Assembly: GCA_009995225.1 (NCBI GenBank) | Contig: JAACPW010000002.1 | Span: 1-64,000, forward strand | Reading direction: 5' to 3' | Length of the DNA stretch: 64,000 nucleotides | Source: Sphingomonadales bacterium | Lineage (GTDB): Bacteria; Pseudomonadota; Alphaproteobacteria; Sphingomonadales; Sphingomonadaceae | Shown here: positions 34,209 to 42,835 of the stretch, in pieces | Layout of the letters: every line of letters starts with the position of its first letter | How positions within the stretch are numbered: the first letter of the stretch is position 1 | Notes under the pieces: generated by a model | What the model was told of the DNA's origin: nothing | What the model saw: only the letters and a program-made list of their open reading frames with translations | Databases searched by the model: none | Made by a program: the position numbers and the translations under genes

Positions 34209-35320
34209 TCCACCATGCCGTGTCCCATTGCCATGTAGTCGGCGCTCTGCATTTCCTTGAGGCGGCTCACCGTTCGCTCAAACTCGAAGGCCCCGTCACC
34301 GGACGTGTAAAGGTCTTCCGGTTCAGCCGCGGCGGTGACGAACAGCTTCACGCGGTGTTCGTAAAGCCCATCGATCAGCTTGGTGAAGCGGATCGCCTCG
34401 TTGCGGTTCTCCGGACCCATTTTGGGAACGCCGACGAGGATCACCGTGTGAAAGTCTTGCGCGATGGCGAGGTAATCTGCCGCACCGCGGTTCGCCGTGC
34501 ACAGCTTCTTGAAGCTGAATACGCCCACGCCCTTCAGGCATTTGGGGACATGGAGCGTCCGCCCGCCCCCAAGGTCAAGCTCACCACTGGGGACGTGGGC
34601 GGCATCTTCGGGTTCGAAATCGGTGAGACGGAAGAAGGCCTCGCGCACCTGCGCCGTCGCCGCATCGCCCATCGGCGCGTGCCACGTCGGAAGATCACCG
34701 ATCCGATCGAGCCGGTAATCGGTCGGGCCGTTCAGCGACAGCACATCCATCTCGCGCTCGACCAGCTTGATAAACGGCAGGAACAGCGAGCGGTTGAGGC
34801 CATCCTTGTAGAGATCGGATGGGGGCCGGTTGCTGGTCGTGACGATCACGGTCCCCGCTTCCATCAGCGCGGTGAAGAACCGCCCCATGATTGCAGCGTC
34901 GGCGGTGTTGTTGACCACCATTTCGTCGAAAGCGAGGCAACGCACTTCGTCTGCGATTTGTCTGGCAACGGCAATCAGGGGGTCTTCCACCTGCGCCTTG
35001 CGCGCGTCGGCAATGCGGCGGTCGATATCCAGCATGAAGGCATGGAAGTGGGCCCGGCGCTTGGCCGTGATGCCGAGCGTTTCCACGAACAGGTCCATCA
35101 GCATCGACTTGCCGCGCCCGACACCGCCCCAGATGTAGAGCCCGCGTGGCGGAGCGGATTTCTTGCCGAACAGTTTGCCCAGCAAACCGCCCGATGGTGT
35201 ATCCGCTTCGAGCGCGGTCTGAAGCGCCGCGAGCCGGTCCACCGCTACGCGCTGATCGGCATCCAGGCGCAGCTCTGCGCTGGCGATCAGCGCCTCATAG
35301 CGCGCCAGCAACCCGCTCAC
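34205..35320 (-). CDS. zapE: Cell division protein ZapE (AFG1-like ATPase)
   Basis: A 371-residue P-loop ATPase with a GTG start overlapping the upstream thioesterase stop. GLYIWGGVGRGKSMLMD is Walker A near 60-76. CLAFDEMVVNNTADAAIM is Walker B near 130-147, and VTTSNRPPSDLYKDGLNR is the sensor region, all diagnostic of the ZapE/AFG1 family. In E. coli it destabilises FtsZ polymers under stress. In many alphaproteobacteria it sits near sdh and mdh genes; here sdhB is nearby. Confidence 0.95.
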   Translation of the reverse strand: MSGLLARYEALIASAELRLDADQRVAVDRLAALQTALEADTPSGGLLGKLFGKKSAPPRGLYIWGGVGRGKSMLMDLFVETLGITAKRRAHFHAFMLDIDRRIADARKAQVEDPLIAVARQIADEVRCLAFDEMVVNNTADAAIMGRFFTALMEAGTVIVTTSNRPPSDLYKDGLNRSLFLPFIKLVEREMDVLSLNGPTDYRLDRIGDLPTWHAPMGDAATAQVREAFFRLTDFEPEDAAHVPSGELDLGGGRTLHVPKCLKGVGVFSFKKLCTANRGAADYLAIAQDFHTVILVGVPKMGPENRNEAIRFTKLIDGLYEHRVKLFVTAAAEPEDLYTSGDGAFEFERTVSRLKEMQSADYMAMGHGMVD

Positions 35321-35778
35321 GCGCGCGGCCCCATCTTGCGCACGATCCCTGAGAAGCTGGCAACCACGTCGCCGTCCTGCTCCACCATCCCGCGCACGAA
35401 CACCAGCTTGCCTGTTTCGCGCACGATCTCCGTCACCGCGTCCAGCGGACGCGCCGGATTACCGCCGCCCACGAACTGCGTCGACAGCTCCAGCGTGACC
35501 GAGGGTCCGGCATCGCCTGTGCCGAGTGTGTGCATCGTGGTGAACAGCGAGATGTCGATCAGCGCCAGTGTCACCGCGCCGTGGACGATGCCTTGCAGGT
35601 TCTCGTGCCGGCGCTCCGGAAACATCCGCAGGCGCGCTTTTCCGTCAGGATCGACGCGGGTGATGAGCTTGCCCATCACCGCGCCGTTGAACAGCGTGTC
35701 GTCCTTGAGGTTCCAGTGGTTCCAGCCCGGATTGTCCGGATCGGGTCCATGGTCGAACAGATCGTCCTTGATCGACAC
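35317..35778 (-). CDS. PaaI-family thioesterase
   Basis: A 153-residue hotdog-fold protein with a GTG start. The core IVHGAVTLALIDISLFTTMH is the central helix region with the catalytic His-Gly, then VTLELSTQFVGGGNPARPL and VFVRGMVEQDGDVVASFSG. These are typical of single-domain acyl-CoA thioesterases. The substrate is unknown. It is coupled to zapE by a 4-bp overlap and starts just 4 bp after the sdhB stop, so the three genes form one transcript. Confidence 0.88.
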   Translation of the reverse strand: MSIKDDLFDHGPDPDNPGWNHWNLKDDTLFNGAVMGKLITRVDPDGKARLRMFPERRHENLQGIVHGAVTLALIDISLFTTMHTLGTGDAGPSVTLELSTQFVGGGNPARPLDAVTEIVRETGKLVFVRGMVEQDGDVVASFSGIVRKMGPRA

Positions 35779-35782
35779 CAGG

Positions 35783-36562
35783 CTAGATCGCCCGTTCGGC
35801 CATCATCTTCTTGGTTTCGGCGATCGCCTTGGCCGGGCTCAAACCCTTGGGGCACACATTCGCGCAGTTCATGATCGTGTGGCAGCGATAGAGGCGGAAC
35901 GGATCTTCCAGATCGTCCAGCCGCTCACCCGTCATCTCGTCGCGGCTGTCGGCCAGCCAGCGATAGGCCTGCAGCAGGATCGCCGGGCCGAGGAACTTGT
36001 CACTGTTCCACCAGTAGCTCGGGCACGAGGTCGAGCAACAGGCGCACAGGATGCACTCATACAGGCCATCGAGCTGTTCGCGCTGTTCGGGCGATTGCAA
36101 CCGCTCCTTGCCAGAAGGCGTCGGGGTGACGGTCTGCAACCACGGACGGATCGAAGCGTATTGCGCGTAGAAGTGCGTGAAATCGGGAACGAGATCCTTG
36201 ATCACGTCCATGTGCGGCAGCGGGGTGATGCGGATTTCGCCCTTGAGATCCTCGATTGCGGTGGTGCAGGCCAGGCCGTTCTTGCCGTTCAGGTTCATCG
36301 AACACGAACCGCAAATACCTTCGCGGCACGAACGGCGGAAGGTCAGCGTGGGATCGATCTCGTTCTTGATCTTGAATAGCGCATCCAGAACCATCGGGCC
36401 GCACTCGTCGAGATTGATCTCGAACTTGTCGTAGCGTGGGTTCTGGCCGCTGTCGGGATCGTAGCGGTACACCTTGAACGCCTTCACGCGGCCGCCTTCG
36501 GCCTTGTGCGTCTTGCCATTGGCATTGATCTTGGAGTTCTTGGGGAGAGTGAAAGTCGCCAT
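35783..36562 (-). CDS. sdhB: Succinate dehydrogenase iron-sulfur subunit
   Basis: A 259-residue protein. The 2Fe-2S ligands are in [19 protein letters not shown] and LACTTAI. The 4Fe-4S and 3Fe-4S ligands are in [16 protein letters not shown] and [15 protein letters not shown]. It passes electrons from the flavoprotein SdhA to quinone. No sdhC, sdhD or sdhA is adjacent: upstream is a 234-bp gap and then a divergent SDR gene. It therefore heads its own sdhB-thioesterase-zapE operon. Confidence 0.97.
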   Translation of the reverse strand: MATFTLPKNSKINANGKTHKAEGGRVKAFKVYRYDPDSGQNPRYDKFEINLDECGPMVLDALFKIKNEIDPTLTFRRSCREGICGSCSMNLNGKNGLACTTAIEDLKGEIRITPLPHMDVIKDLVPDFTHFYAQYASIRPWLQTVTPTPSGKERLQSPEQREQLDGLYECILCACCSTSCPSYWWNSDKFLGPAILLQAYRWLADSRDEMTGERLDDLEDPFRLYRCHTIMNCANVCPKGLSPAKAIAETKKMMAERAI

Positions 36563-36796
36563 GAGTGGATCCCGTTTGGTGTTGGACCCTATCTAACGTC
36601 ATTGTCCGCGTGTGCAAGCCGGGGCTGTTGCAGGGTTTGGAACAAGGGTTGAGCGCCGCACAGCACCCATGTTGGAGACACATGAGACACTGTCCAGAAA
36701 GAGAAATCCGCCGCGCCGATGAGACCTGCCGGGGACGCGCACAAGCATCTGCAAAAAAGACCGGAACCACTGCCGCATCAGCGGGCTTTATCTGAC

Positions 36797-37543
36797 ATGG
36801 ATGATGTAGGACAGCGGCCGCCGACATGGCCCCGCAGCGCAGCGGTTTTCGGGGCTTCTGGCGGGATCGGCGCGGCGCTTTGCGCGGCCCTTGCGGCGGG
36901 TGGCACCGAAATCATTTACGCCGGATCACGCAAGGGCGACGGGCCGATTGGGGCGGCTTTCCGTCCCTTCGCGTTCGATCTTACGGACGAGGCCACCATC
37001 GCCGCCGCTTGCGCCACGATGAAGGCCGATCCGCCTGCGTGGGTGATTCTGGCCACCGGAGTGTTGACCCTTGCGGACGGCACCGGGCCGGAACGCAGCT
37101 ACAAGCGGATTGATCCGGGCACGATGGCCGAGGTTTTCGCGCTGAACACCATCGGCCCGGCGTTGATTGCCAAGCACATTCTGGGCATTATTCCACGCGG
37201 CGCGCCGCTGACGTTTGCCGCGCTTTCCGCACGTGTAGGTTCGATCAGCGACAACCGGCTCGGCGGGTGGCATTCCTACCGCGCGAGCAAGGCGGCACTG
37301 AATATGCTGCTGCGCAACTTCGCGCTGGAGATGGCCCGCACCCATCCCGAAAGCGTGATTGTGGGTCTGCATCCCGGCACGGTCGACAGCGCCCTGTCCG
37401 AGCCCTTCCAGTCGGGCCTGGCGGACGGGCAATTGACCGCGCCTCACGATGCGGCGAACAATTTGCTGCGGGTGATGGCCGCTTTGACCCCGGAGCAATC
37501 GGGCAGGGTGTTCGATTTTCGGGGGGAAGAAGTTCCGGCCTAA
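36797..37543 (+). CDS. Short-chain dehydrogenase/reductase
   Basis: A 248-residue classical SDR. The NAD(P)-binding motif is AAVFGASGGIGAALC near residue 16-30. The catalytic Ser is in ALSARVGSISDN, and YRASKAALNML holds Tyr and Lys. The LHPGTVDSALSEPF loop is typical of the CsgA-like branch. The substrate is unknown. The start MDDVGQ was chosen as the last ATG before the fold; an ATG 78 bp upstream is open but lacks an RBS. The stop overlaps the opposing gene's stop by 4 bp. Confidence 0.88.
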   Translation: MDDVGQRPPTWPRSAAVFGASGGIGAALCAALAAGGTEIIYAGSRKGDGPIGAAFRPFAFDLTDEATIAAACATMKADPPAWVILATGVLTLADGTGPERSYKRIDPGTMAEVFALNTIGPALIAKHILGIIPRGAPLTFAALSARVGSISDNRLGGWHSYRASKAALNMLLRNFALEMARTHPESVIVGLHPGTVDSALSEPFQSGLADGQLTAPHDAANNLLRVMAALTPEQSGRVFDFRGEEVPA

Positions 37544-37830
37544 TCGAACAGGTCGACCGCCAGATGCGCCCAGAGCGTCAGGAAGATCAGGACCGCCAGC
37601 AGGGCTGCCCCGATGCGCCACATTGGCGAGGCAAGAAGGTGCCACGCAGCCTCCAGCCCGGCGCACAGCCCCGCCAGCATCAGGCCGAATATGGCAAAGT
37701 CCCCGGCGCCCCAATTGACCTCGTCGCTCATCATTGTGCCGAGTGCCGGGAAGGCCAGCAGCACGGCGGCGCAAAGCCATAGTGTCGGATGGAACCGGAA
37801 GCTGGATCTGGGTGCGGGCCTCGTTGTCAT
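37540..37830 (-). CDS. Small inner-membrane protein, function unknown
   Basis: A 96-residue protein from the ATG preceded by AAAGGATG. It has three hydrophobic segments, about 17-33 (LWLCAAVLLAFPALGTM), 43-62 (FAIFGLMLAGLCAGLEAAW) and 68-88 (WRIGAALLAVLIFLTLWAHL). It resembles uncharacterised sphingomonad membrane proteins; I do not recognise a named family. It is divergent from the methyltransferase gene, about 98 bp apart. Confidence 0.75.
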   Translation of the reverse strand: MTTRPAPRSSFRFHPTLWLCAAVLLAFPALGTMMSDEVNWGAGDFAIFGLMLAGLCAGLEAAWHLLASPMWRIGAALLAVLIFLTLWAHLAVDLFD

Positions 37831-37928
37831 GGCGGCATCCTTTAACATTGTCAGGAATTGGCAAAGTGCGGTTATCGTGCCACGCAAGGTGGCGCGAGGA
37901 TAGAGGGCGCAAGGGGGACTGGGCAATA

Positions 37929-38561
37929 ATGGGACTGATCCGCTGGTACGAGACTAACATCATGCCGCGCCTGATCACCTGCGCCTGTAGCCAGGGGCAG
38001 GTGATGAAACGCCGCGCTGCCGTGGTGCCGCTGGCGCGCGGTGATGTGTTTGAACTGGGTTGCGGGGGCGGGATCAACCACGCATTCTACGACGCGGGCG
38101 CGATCACCTCCTATGCCGGGATCGACCCGCATGACGGGCTGCTGGAGGCGGCACGTTCCGCCGCGCACCGCAAGGGCTGGAGCGCGGATCTCAGGCAGGG
38201 GCGGGGCGAGGCGATCCCCTTCGATGACGCCAGTTTCGACTGTGTCGTGTGCACCTTCACGCTGTGCTCGGTCAGCGACTCTGCGCAGGTCATGCGTGAA
38301 CTGCGCCGCATCCTTCGCCCCGGCGGAGAGATGCTGTTCCTCGAACATGGCCGCGCCCCTGATAGCAATGTGCGCCGTTGGCAGGGACGGATTGAGCCTG
38401 TGTGGAAACACCTTGCCGGCGGATGTCATCTCACCCGCCCGGTTGCCGGCGCGCTGGCTGGCGCGGGCTTTTTTGTTGAAACGCTGGGAGAGGGTTACAC
38501 ACCCAAGGCGCCGCGCTTTGCCGGGTGGATGGAGTGGGGCATCGCGCGCAAGCCGCAATAG
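37929..38561 (+). CDS. Class I SAM-dependent methyltransferase (UbiE/Methyltransf_11-like)
   Basis: A 210-residue protein. Motif I is VFELGCGGGINHAFY near residue 40, followed by YAGIDPHDGLLEAA. Motif II is FDCVVCTFTLCSVSD and the later motif is RILRPGGEMLFLEHGRAP. The pattern is closest to small-molecule methyltransferases acting on lipids or quinones; the substrate is unknown. A strong hairpin immediately after the stop separates it from the convergent rne gene. Confidence 0.87.
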   Translation: MGLIRWYETNIMPRLITCACSQGQVMKRRAAVVPLARGDVFELGCGGGINHAFYDAGAITSYAGIDPHDGLLEAARSAAHRKGWSADLRQGRGEAIPFDDASFDCVVCTFTLCSVSDSAQVMRELRRILRPGGEMLFLEHGRAPDSNVRRWQGRIEPVWKHLAGGCHLTRPVAGALAGAGFFVETLGEGYTPKAPRFAGWMEWGIARKPQ

Positions 38562-38597
38562 CAAAGGGCGGAAGAGGTTGCCCGCTCCCGCCCTTTG
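38562..38597. terminator. Bidirectional hairpin terminator between methyltransferase gene and rne
   Basis: CAAAGGGCGG at 38562-38571 pairs perfectly with CCGCCCTTTG at 38588-38597 over a 16-nt loop. It starts one base after the methyltransferase stop and ends 24 bases before the rne stop. The flanks lack a long T-run, so the termination strength is uncertain. Confidence 0.65.
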
Positions 38598-38621
38598 ATT
38601 GTCCGCCTGATCGGCGTGCGT

Positions 38622-41453
38622 TTATTCGCCGAAGGTGCGCTGCCACCAGCCCCGGCGCGGCTTGTCGCCGTCCGTCGGAGCTGCCGCTTCGGTCGGTGCG
38701 GGCACTTCGTCCGCCGCAGCGTCCTTTGCGGCCGTTGCTTCGGCGGTATCGGGCGCATCGTCCGGGCCCGCGATCACGGCCATGTCTTCCTTGACCTGCT
38801 GCGACAGGGACTCGCTGGACTCGGCCACTTTCGCCTTGCGCGGCGCACGCTTGCGCTTGGGTTTTTCAACCGGAGCCTCGGTTTCAGCCTCAACCGGAGC
38901 GGCCTCTGCGGCGAGTTCCGGCGCGAGTTCGGCTGCCACTTCGGCAACCGGCGCCGCTTCCTTCTTCTTGCGCGGTGCGCGGACACGCTTGGGCTTTTCA
39001 ACCGGCGCGGCTTCGACGACTTCGGGCGCTGCGGGTTCAGCTTCCGGCTCGGCTGTCACATCTGCAGGCGGAGCGGCTTCGCCACCCTCCTGCGCAACGG
39101 CCGCACCCTCGTCCGCATCGCCATCGGAAGCGCCATCGCCGCCTTCATACGTGCCATCGCGGCGCTTGCGCCCACGGCCACCGCGACGACGGCGCTTCTT
39201 GGGGCGACCTTCACTGTCAGTGGCATTGTTGTCGCCGTTATCATTGGCGCCGTCATCATTATCTGCGGCACCCTGGCTTTCATCATCAGCGTCGTCGTTG
39301 CTGCGATCATCGTCATCGCCATCCTCGGAGTTTTCGCCCTCGGAGCCGTCGTCGTTATCCCCGCGATTGCGATTGCGGCCACCACGGCGCCGGCGGCGCT
39401 TTTTCTTGTTGCGGCCCGTTTCATCGTCGGTCTCAGCGCGGTCACGGCGTTGTCGGGGGGCGCGGTCCTCGGCCTCTTCCTCGGCGGAGTCTTCTTCCTC
39501 CTCTTCGGGCAGATCCTCTTCGTCCTCGTCGATGATCGGTTCGAACTTGGGCGCAAACTCTGGCCGCGGACCTGCGCTCGACACGCTCATCTTCGCGCCT
39601 TCATCCTCGCCTTCGGGGAGGACTTCTACAGTGACGCCGTAACGTTGCTCGATCTCGACCAGATCGCCCCGCTTCTCATTGAGGAGGTAGATCGCCGCTT
39701 CGGTGCTGGCAGAGAGCCGGATGATCGTGCCCTTGCCGCGCGCCGCTTCGTCCTCGATCAGACGCAGCGCCGAAAGGCCGGCCGACGATGCCGTGCGGAC
39801 AAGGCCCGTGCCGTCGCAGTGCGGGCAGGGGCGGGTGGTTGCCTCCAGCACGCCGGTGCGCAGGCGCTGGCGGCTCATTTCCATCAGCCCGAAGCTGGAA
39901 ATGCGGCCCACCTGAATGCGCGCGCGATCGTTCTTCAGCGCGTCCTTCATCGCCTTTTCGACCTTCCGGACGTTGCCGGAATATTCCATGTCGATGAAGT
40001 CGATGACGACAAGACCTGCCATGTCGCGCAGGCGCAGCTGGCGGGCGATTTCCTTGGCCGCTTCGAGGTTGGTGTGAAGCGCGGTCGCTTCGATCCCGTG
40101 TTCCTTGGTGGAACGCCCGGAGTTGATGTCGATCGACACCAGCGCCTCGGTCGGGTTGATGATCAGGTAGCCGCCGCTCTTGAGCTGCACCATCGGATCA
40201 TACATGGCGCGCAACTGGTCTTCCGCGCCGTAACGCTGGAACAGCGGCACGGGGTCGGAATAGGCCTTCACCCGGCGCGCGTGGCTGGGCATCAGCATCT
40301 TCATGAAGGCCTTGGCCGACTTGTAGCCGTCCTCACCCTCGACGACGACTTCCTCGATTTCCTTGTTGTAGATGTCGCGGATCGCGCGCTTGATCAGGTC
40401 GCTGTCGGAATGGATCAGCGCAGGCGCAACCGACGCGAGCGTGTTCTCGCGGATCTCGTCCCACACGCGGGCGAGGTAATCGAAGTCGCGCTTGATCTCG
40501 GGCTTGGTGCGGCTCATGCCGGCGGTGCGTACGATCAGCCCCATGCTGCGCGGCAGCTTGAGGTCGGACACCATGTCCTTCAACCGCTTGCGATCGCTCG
40601 TGGAGCTGATCTTGCGGCTGATCCCGCCGCCGCTGGAGCTGTTGGGCATCAGAACGGTGTAGCGGCCCGCAAGGCTGAGATAGGTGGTCAGCGCCGCGCC
40701 CTTGTTGCCGCGTTCTTCCTTCACGACCTGCACCAGCAACACCTGACGGCGCTGGATCACATCCTGGATCTTGTAGCGGCGGCGCAGTTCCTGGCGCTTG
40801 GCGCGCACTTCATCAACCTGCTTGGCGCGGGTGCGGCCGTTCTTGTTGTTGGCGGTATTGTCCCCGCCCTTGCTGCCCTGACGGCGGCGTCCGCGGCGAC
40901 CGCGGCCACGATCCTGATCCGAACCATCGGCGTTTTCTTCGCCGTTCTGATCGTCGTCGTTGTCGTCATCCGCGCTGTCATCGTCGGATGCGCCGTCTTC
41001 AAAGGTGGAGACATCATCCTTGTCGGACGTGTCGACTTCCTCAACGCCGTTCTCGGCAAAATCCTCGGCGAGGGATTCCCCGCTGTCATCATCGGCGTCA
41101 TATTCGTCGCCGGGAGAAATGCCTTCTTCCTCGTCTTCGGAACGCAGGCGTTCCTCTTCCTCGGCGGCTTCTGCTTCTTCGGCCAGAAGTGCGTCGCGGT
41201 CAGCCTTGGGGATCTGGTAATAGTCGGGATGGATTTCGCTGAAAGCGAGAAAGCCGTGCCGGTTGCCACCGAAATCGACGAAGGCCGCCTGCAGTGAGGG
41301 TTCGACCCGTGTTACTTTTGCAAGATAGATATTGCCTTTGATCTGCTTGTGTTCGGCAGATTCGAAATCGAATTCTTCAATCCGGTTGCCTTGAAGAACC
41401 GCCACCCGTGTTTCTTCCGGGTGGCGCGCATCGATAAGCATGCGCGTTGCCAT
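38622..41453 (-). CDS. rne: Ribonuclease E/G
   Basis: A 943-residue endoribonuclease. MATRMLIDARHPEETRVAVL starts the RNase E domain. The S1 domain begins near residue 36 (KGNIYLAKVTRVEPSLQAAF) but is split by a very acidic insert (about 88-180) and a basic Arg/Gly stretch (about 181-212) before resuming with RRRYKIQDVIQRRQVLLVQV. Catalytic Asp regions are SIDINSGRST and VVIDFIDMEYSG; the Zn-link motif is CPHCDGTG. The C-terminal half is a long acidic/basic low-complexity scaffold region. GGAGA precedes the chosen ATG. A 900-residue open frame on the opposite strand is a shadow. Confidence 0.95.
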   Translation of the reverse strand: MATRMLIDARHPEETRVAVLQGNRIEEFDFESAEHKQIKGNIYLAKVTRVEPSLQAAFVDFGGNRHGFLAFSEIHPDYYQIPKADRDALLAEEAEAAEEEERLRSEDEEEGISPGDEYDADDDSGESLAEDFAENGVEEVDTSDKDDVSTFEDGASDDDSADDDNDDDQNGEENADGSDQDRGRGRRGRRRQGSKGGDNTANNKNGRTRAKQVDEVRAKRQELRRRYKIQDVIQRRQVLLVQVVKEERGNKGAALTTYLSLAGRYTVLMPNSSSGGGISRKISSTSDRKRLKDMVSDLKLPRSMGLIVRTAGMSRTKPEIKRDFDYLARVWDEIRENTLASVAPALIHSDSDLIKRAIRDIYNKEIEEVVVEGEDGYKSAKAFMKMLMPSHARRVKAYSDPVPLFQRYGAEDQLRAMYDPMVQLKSGGYLIINPTEALVSIDINSGRSTKEHGIEATALHTNLEAAKEIARQLRLRDMAGLVVIDFIDMEYSGNVRKVEKAMKDALKNDRARIQVGRISSFGLMEMSRQRLRTGVLEATTRPCPHCDGTGLVRTASSAGLSALRLIEDEAARGKGTIIRLSASTEAAIYLLNEKRGDLVEIEQRYGVTVEVLPEGEDEGAKMSVSSAGPRPEFAPKFEPIIDEDEEDLPEEEEEDSAEEEAEDRAPRQRRDRAETDDETGRNKKKRRRRRGGRNRNRGDNDDGSEGENSEDGDDDDRSNDDADDESQGAADNDDGANDNGDNNATDSEGRPKKRRRRGGRGRKRRDGTYEGGDGASDGDADEGAAVAQEGGEAAPPADVTAEPEAEPAAPEVVEAAPVEKPKRVRAPRKKKEAAPVAEVAAELAPELAAEAAPVEAETEAPVEKPKRKRAPRKAKVAESSESLSQQVKEDMAVIAGPDDAPDTAEATAAKDAAADEVPAPTEAAAPTDGDKPRRGWWQRTFGE

Positions 41454-41879
41454 TGAATAGTCTCCATGCGCCCGGCCTTGCCCGCGAAGGGACGTAAAGG
41501 GGGCGCGCATATTGTGGTGATCCGGCGTGCCAAATCGGTATGCCGGAAGGGGAAATCGCGCATTGGCCGCCAGCGGCGCACAGCGCGGAGCTCGTGTCTG
41601 CAGAGAGGAACGTGCGGCTAGGTGCCGAGTCTTGACCCGCGAAGGCACGCACGCGCGGAATGCGCATTGTGCTCATCGACTGGGAAAAACGTGTCGTCAC
41701 TGCATCAACCTGTACTATGCCGGATGCGAAAATTGCATCGATCCCGGCGAGAGAAGGGCGCATTTGGTACGCAGTCTGCGTGTTTATGCAACCTCTCTGG
41801 CATGATCGCTAGCACTGTGGGGCAAACCCCGCAACTCTATTGCGTTGGCGGCAGACGAGACCCTAAGCACTTTATCGTC
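41454..41879. other. 426-bp divergent intergenic region between rne and amidase gene
   Basis: No convincing gene is seen. It should hold the promoters and leaders for both directions; RNase E leaders are often long and autoregulated. A small hairpin (GATGC at 41723-41727, GCATC at 41735-41739) and another (CGCAA at 41830-41834, TTGCG at 41840-41844) are visible. The frame of the amidase stays open leftward across part of the region, with an ATG at 41802, but without a signal-peptide-like start. Confidence 0.5.
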
Positions 41880-42779
41880 ATGAGCTTTCGCACTCTTTTG
41901 CTGATCTTGGTTCTGGCGCCCTTGGCGTTGATGGGCGGAGCGATGGCGCTGGGCGGGATCATCCCGGTGCCCGAATGGGGTCGCGGTTATGTGCTGCGGT
42001 TCGATCTGGACGAGGCGCAACAGCCGCTTTCGCTGCCGCCTGTTGCCGGGCCTGACGATCTCTCGCGTCCGCTGGTGGTGATTGACGCGGGCCATGGGGG
42101 CCGCGATCCCGGCGCGATCGGCACCGATCCTGAAGGACGTCAGATTAAGGAAAAGGACATCACGCTCGCGTTGGCGCTGGCCTTGCGTGACGAATTGTTG
42201 CGGCAAGGCGGTGTGCGGGTTGCGCTGACGCGGGCGGATGACCGCCTCCTGCCACTGTCTTACCGCCCAGAAATTGCCCGTCTGCTCGAAGCGGATCTGT
42301 TCATTTCCATCCATGCCGATTCCGCGGGAGAGCGTGATGATGTCAGCGGGGCGAGCATTTACACGCTTTCGGATGCAGCTTCGAGCGAAGCGGCGGCGCG
42401 TTTTGCGGCGCGTGAGAACGATGCCGACCGCCTGAACGGCGTAACGATTGAAGGGCAGAGCGAAGCCGTAAGTGCGATCCTCGTCGGCCTGTCGCAGCAG
42501 CGCACCCAGGAAGAGGCGTTGGCTTTTGCCGATTTGGTTTTGCGCGAAGGCGAAGACCGGCTTGCCTTCGTGCCGCAGCCCAGACGCGCCGGCGCACTCG
42601 CGGTGCTGCGGGCACCGGATGTGCCCTCGGTCCTGTTTGAAAGCGGTTTCGTGACCAATCTCAAGGATCGCGCACGCCTGACGACGGCAGATGGCCGGGC
42701 CCGGTATGCTGCCGTTCTCTCGCGCGCCGTCGCGGTGTACTTTGCCCGCCGCCTCCCGACCACCGCGAGCGGCGGATAG
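41880..42779 (+). CDS. N-acetylmuramoyl-L-alanine amidase
   Basis: A 299-residue amidase_3 protein. The ATG was chosen because it gives a signal-anchor (MSFRTLLLILVLAPLALMGG). Zinc ligands are VVIDAGHGGRDPGAIG (His), the Glu in IKEKDITLALAL, and LFISIHADSAGE (His). The catalytic Glu is in SVLFESGFVTNLKD. It cuts the peptide off peptidoglycan during daughter-cell separation. The next gene, a PBP1A, follows 56 bp later, so this is a wall-remodelling pair. Confidence 0.93.
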   Translation: MSFRTLLLILVLAPLALMGGAMALGGIIPVPEWGRGYVLRFDLDEAQQPLSLPPVAGPDDLSRPLVVIDAGHGGRDPGAIGTDPEGRQIKEKDITLALALALRDELLRQGGVRVALTRADDRLLPLSYRPEIARLLEADLFISIHADSAGERDDVSGASIYTLSDAASSEAAARFAARENDADRLNGVTIEGQSEAVSAILVGLSQQRTQEEALAFADLVLREGEDRLAFVPQPRRAGALAVLRAPDVPSVLFESGFVTNLKDRARLTTADGRARYAAVLSRAVAVYFARRLPTTASGG

Positions 42780-42835
42780 GATCGGAAAACCGGCTAGCCT
42801 TCGCCAATCGTCGCGTGCTAATCGCCCTCTTGTCC

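Noticed and set aside
38595..41297. 900-codon rightward frame antisense to rne
   Set aside because: It mirrors the low-complexity acidic/basic codons of rne; the hydrophobic Val/Ile/Ala runs are the complement of Asp/Asn/Gly codons.
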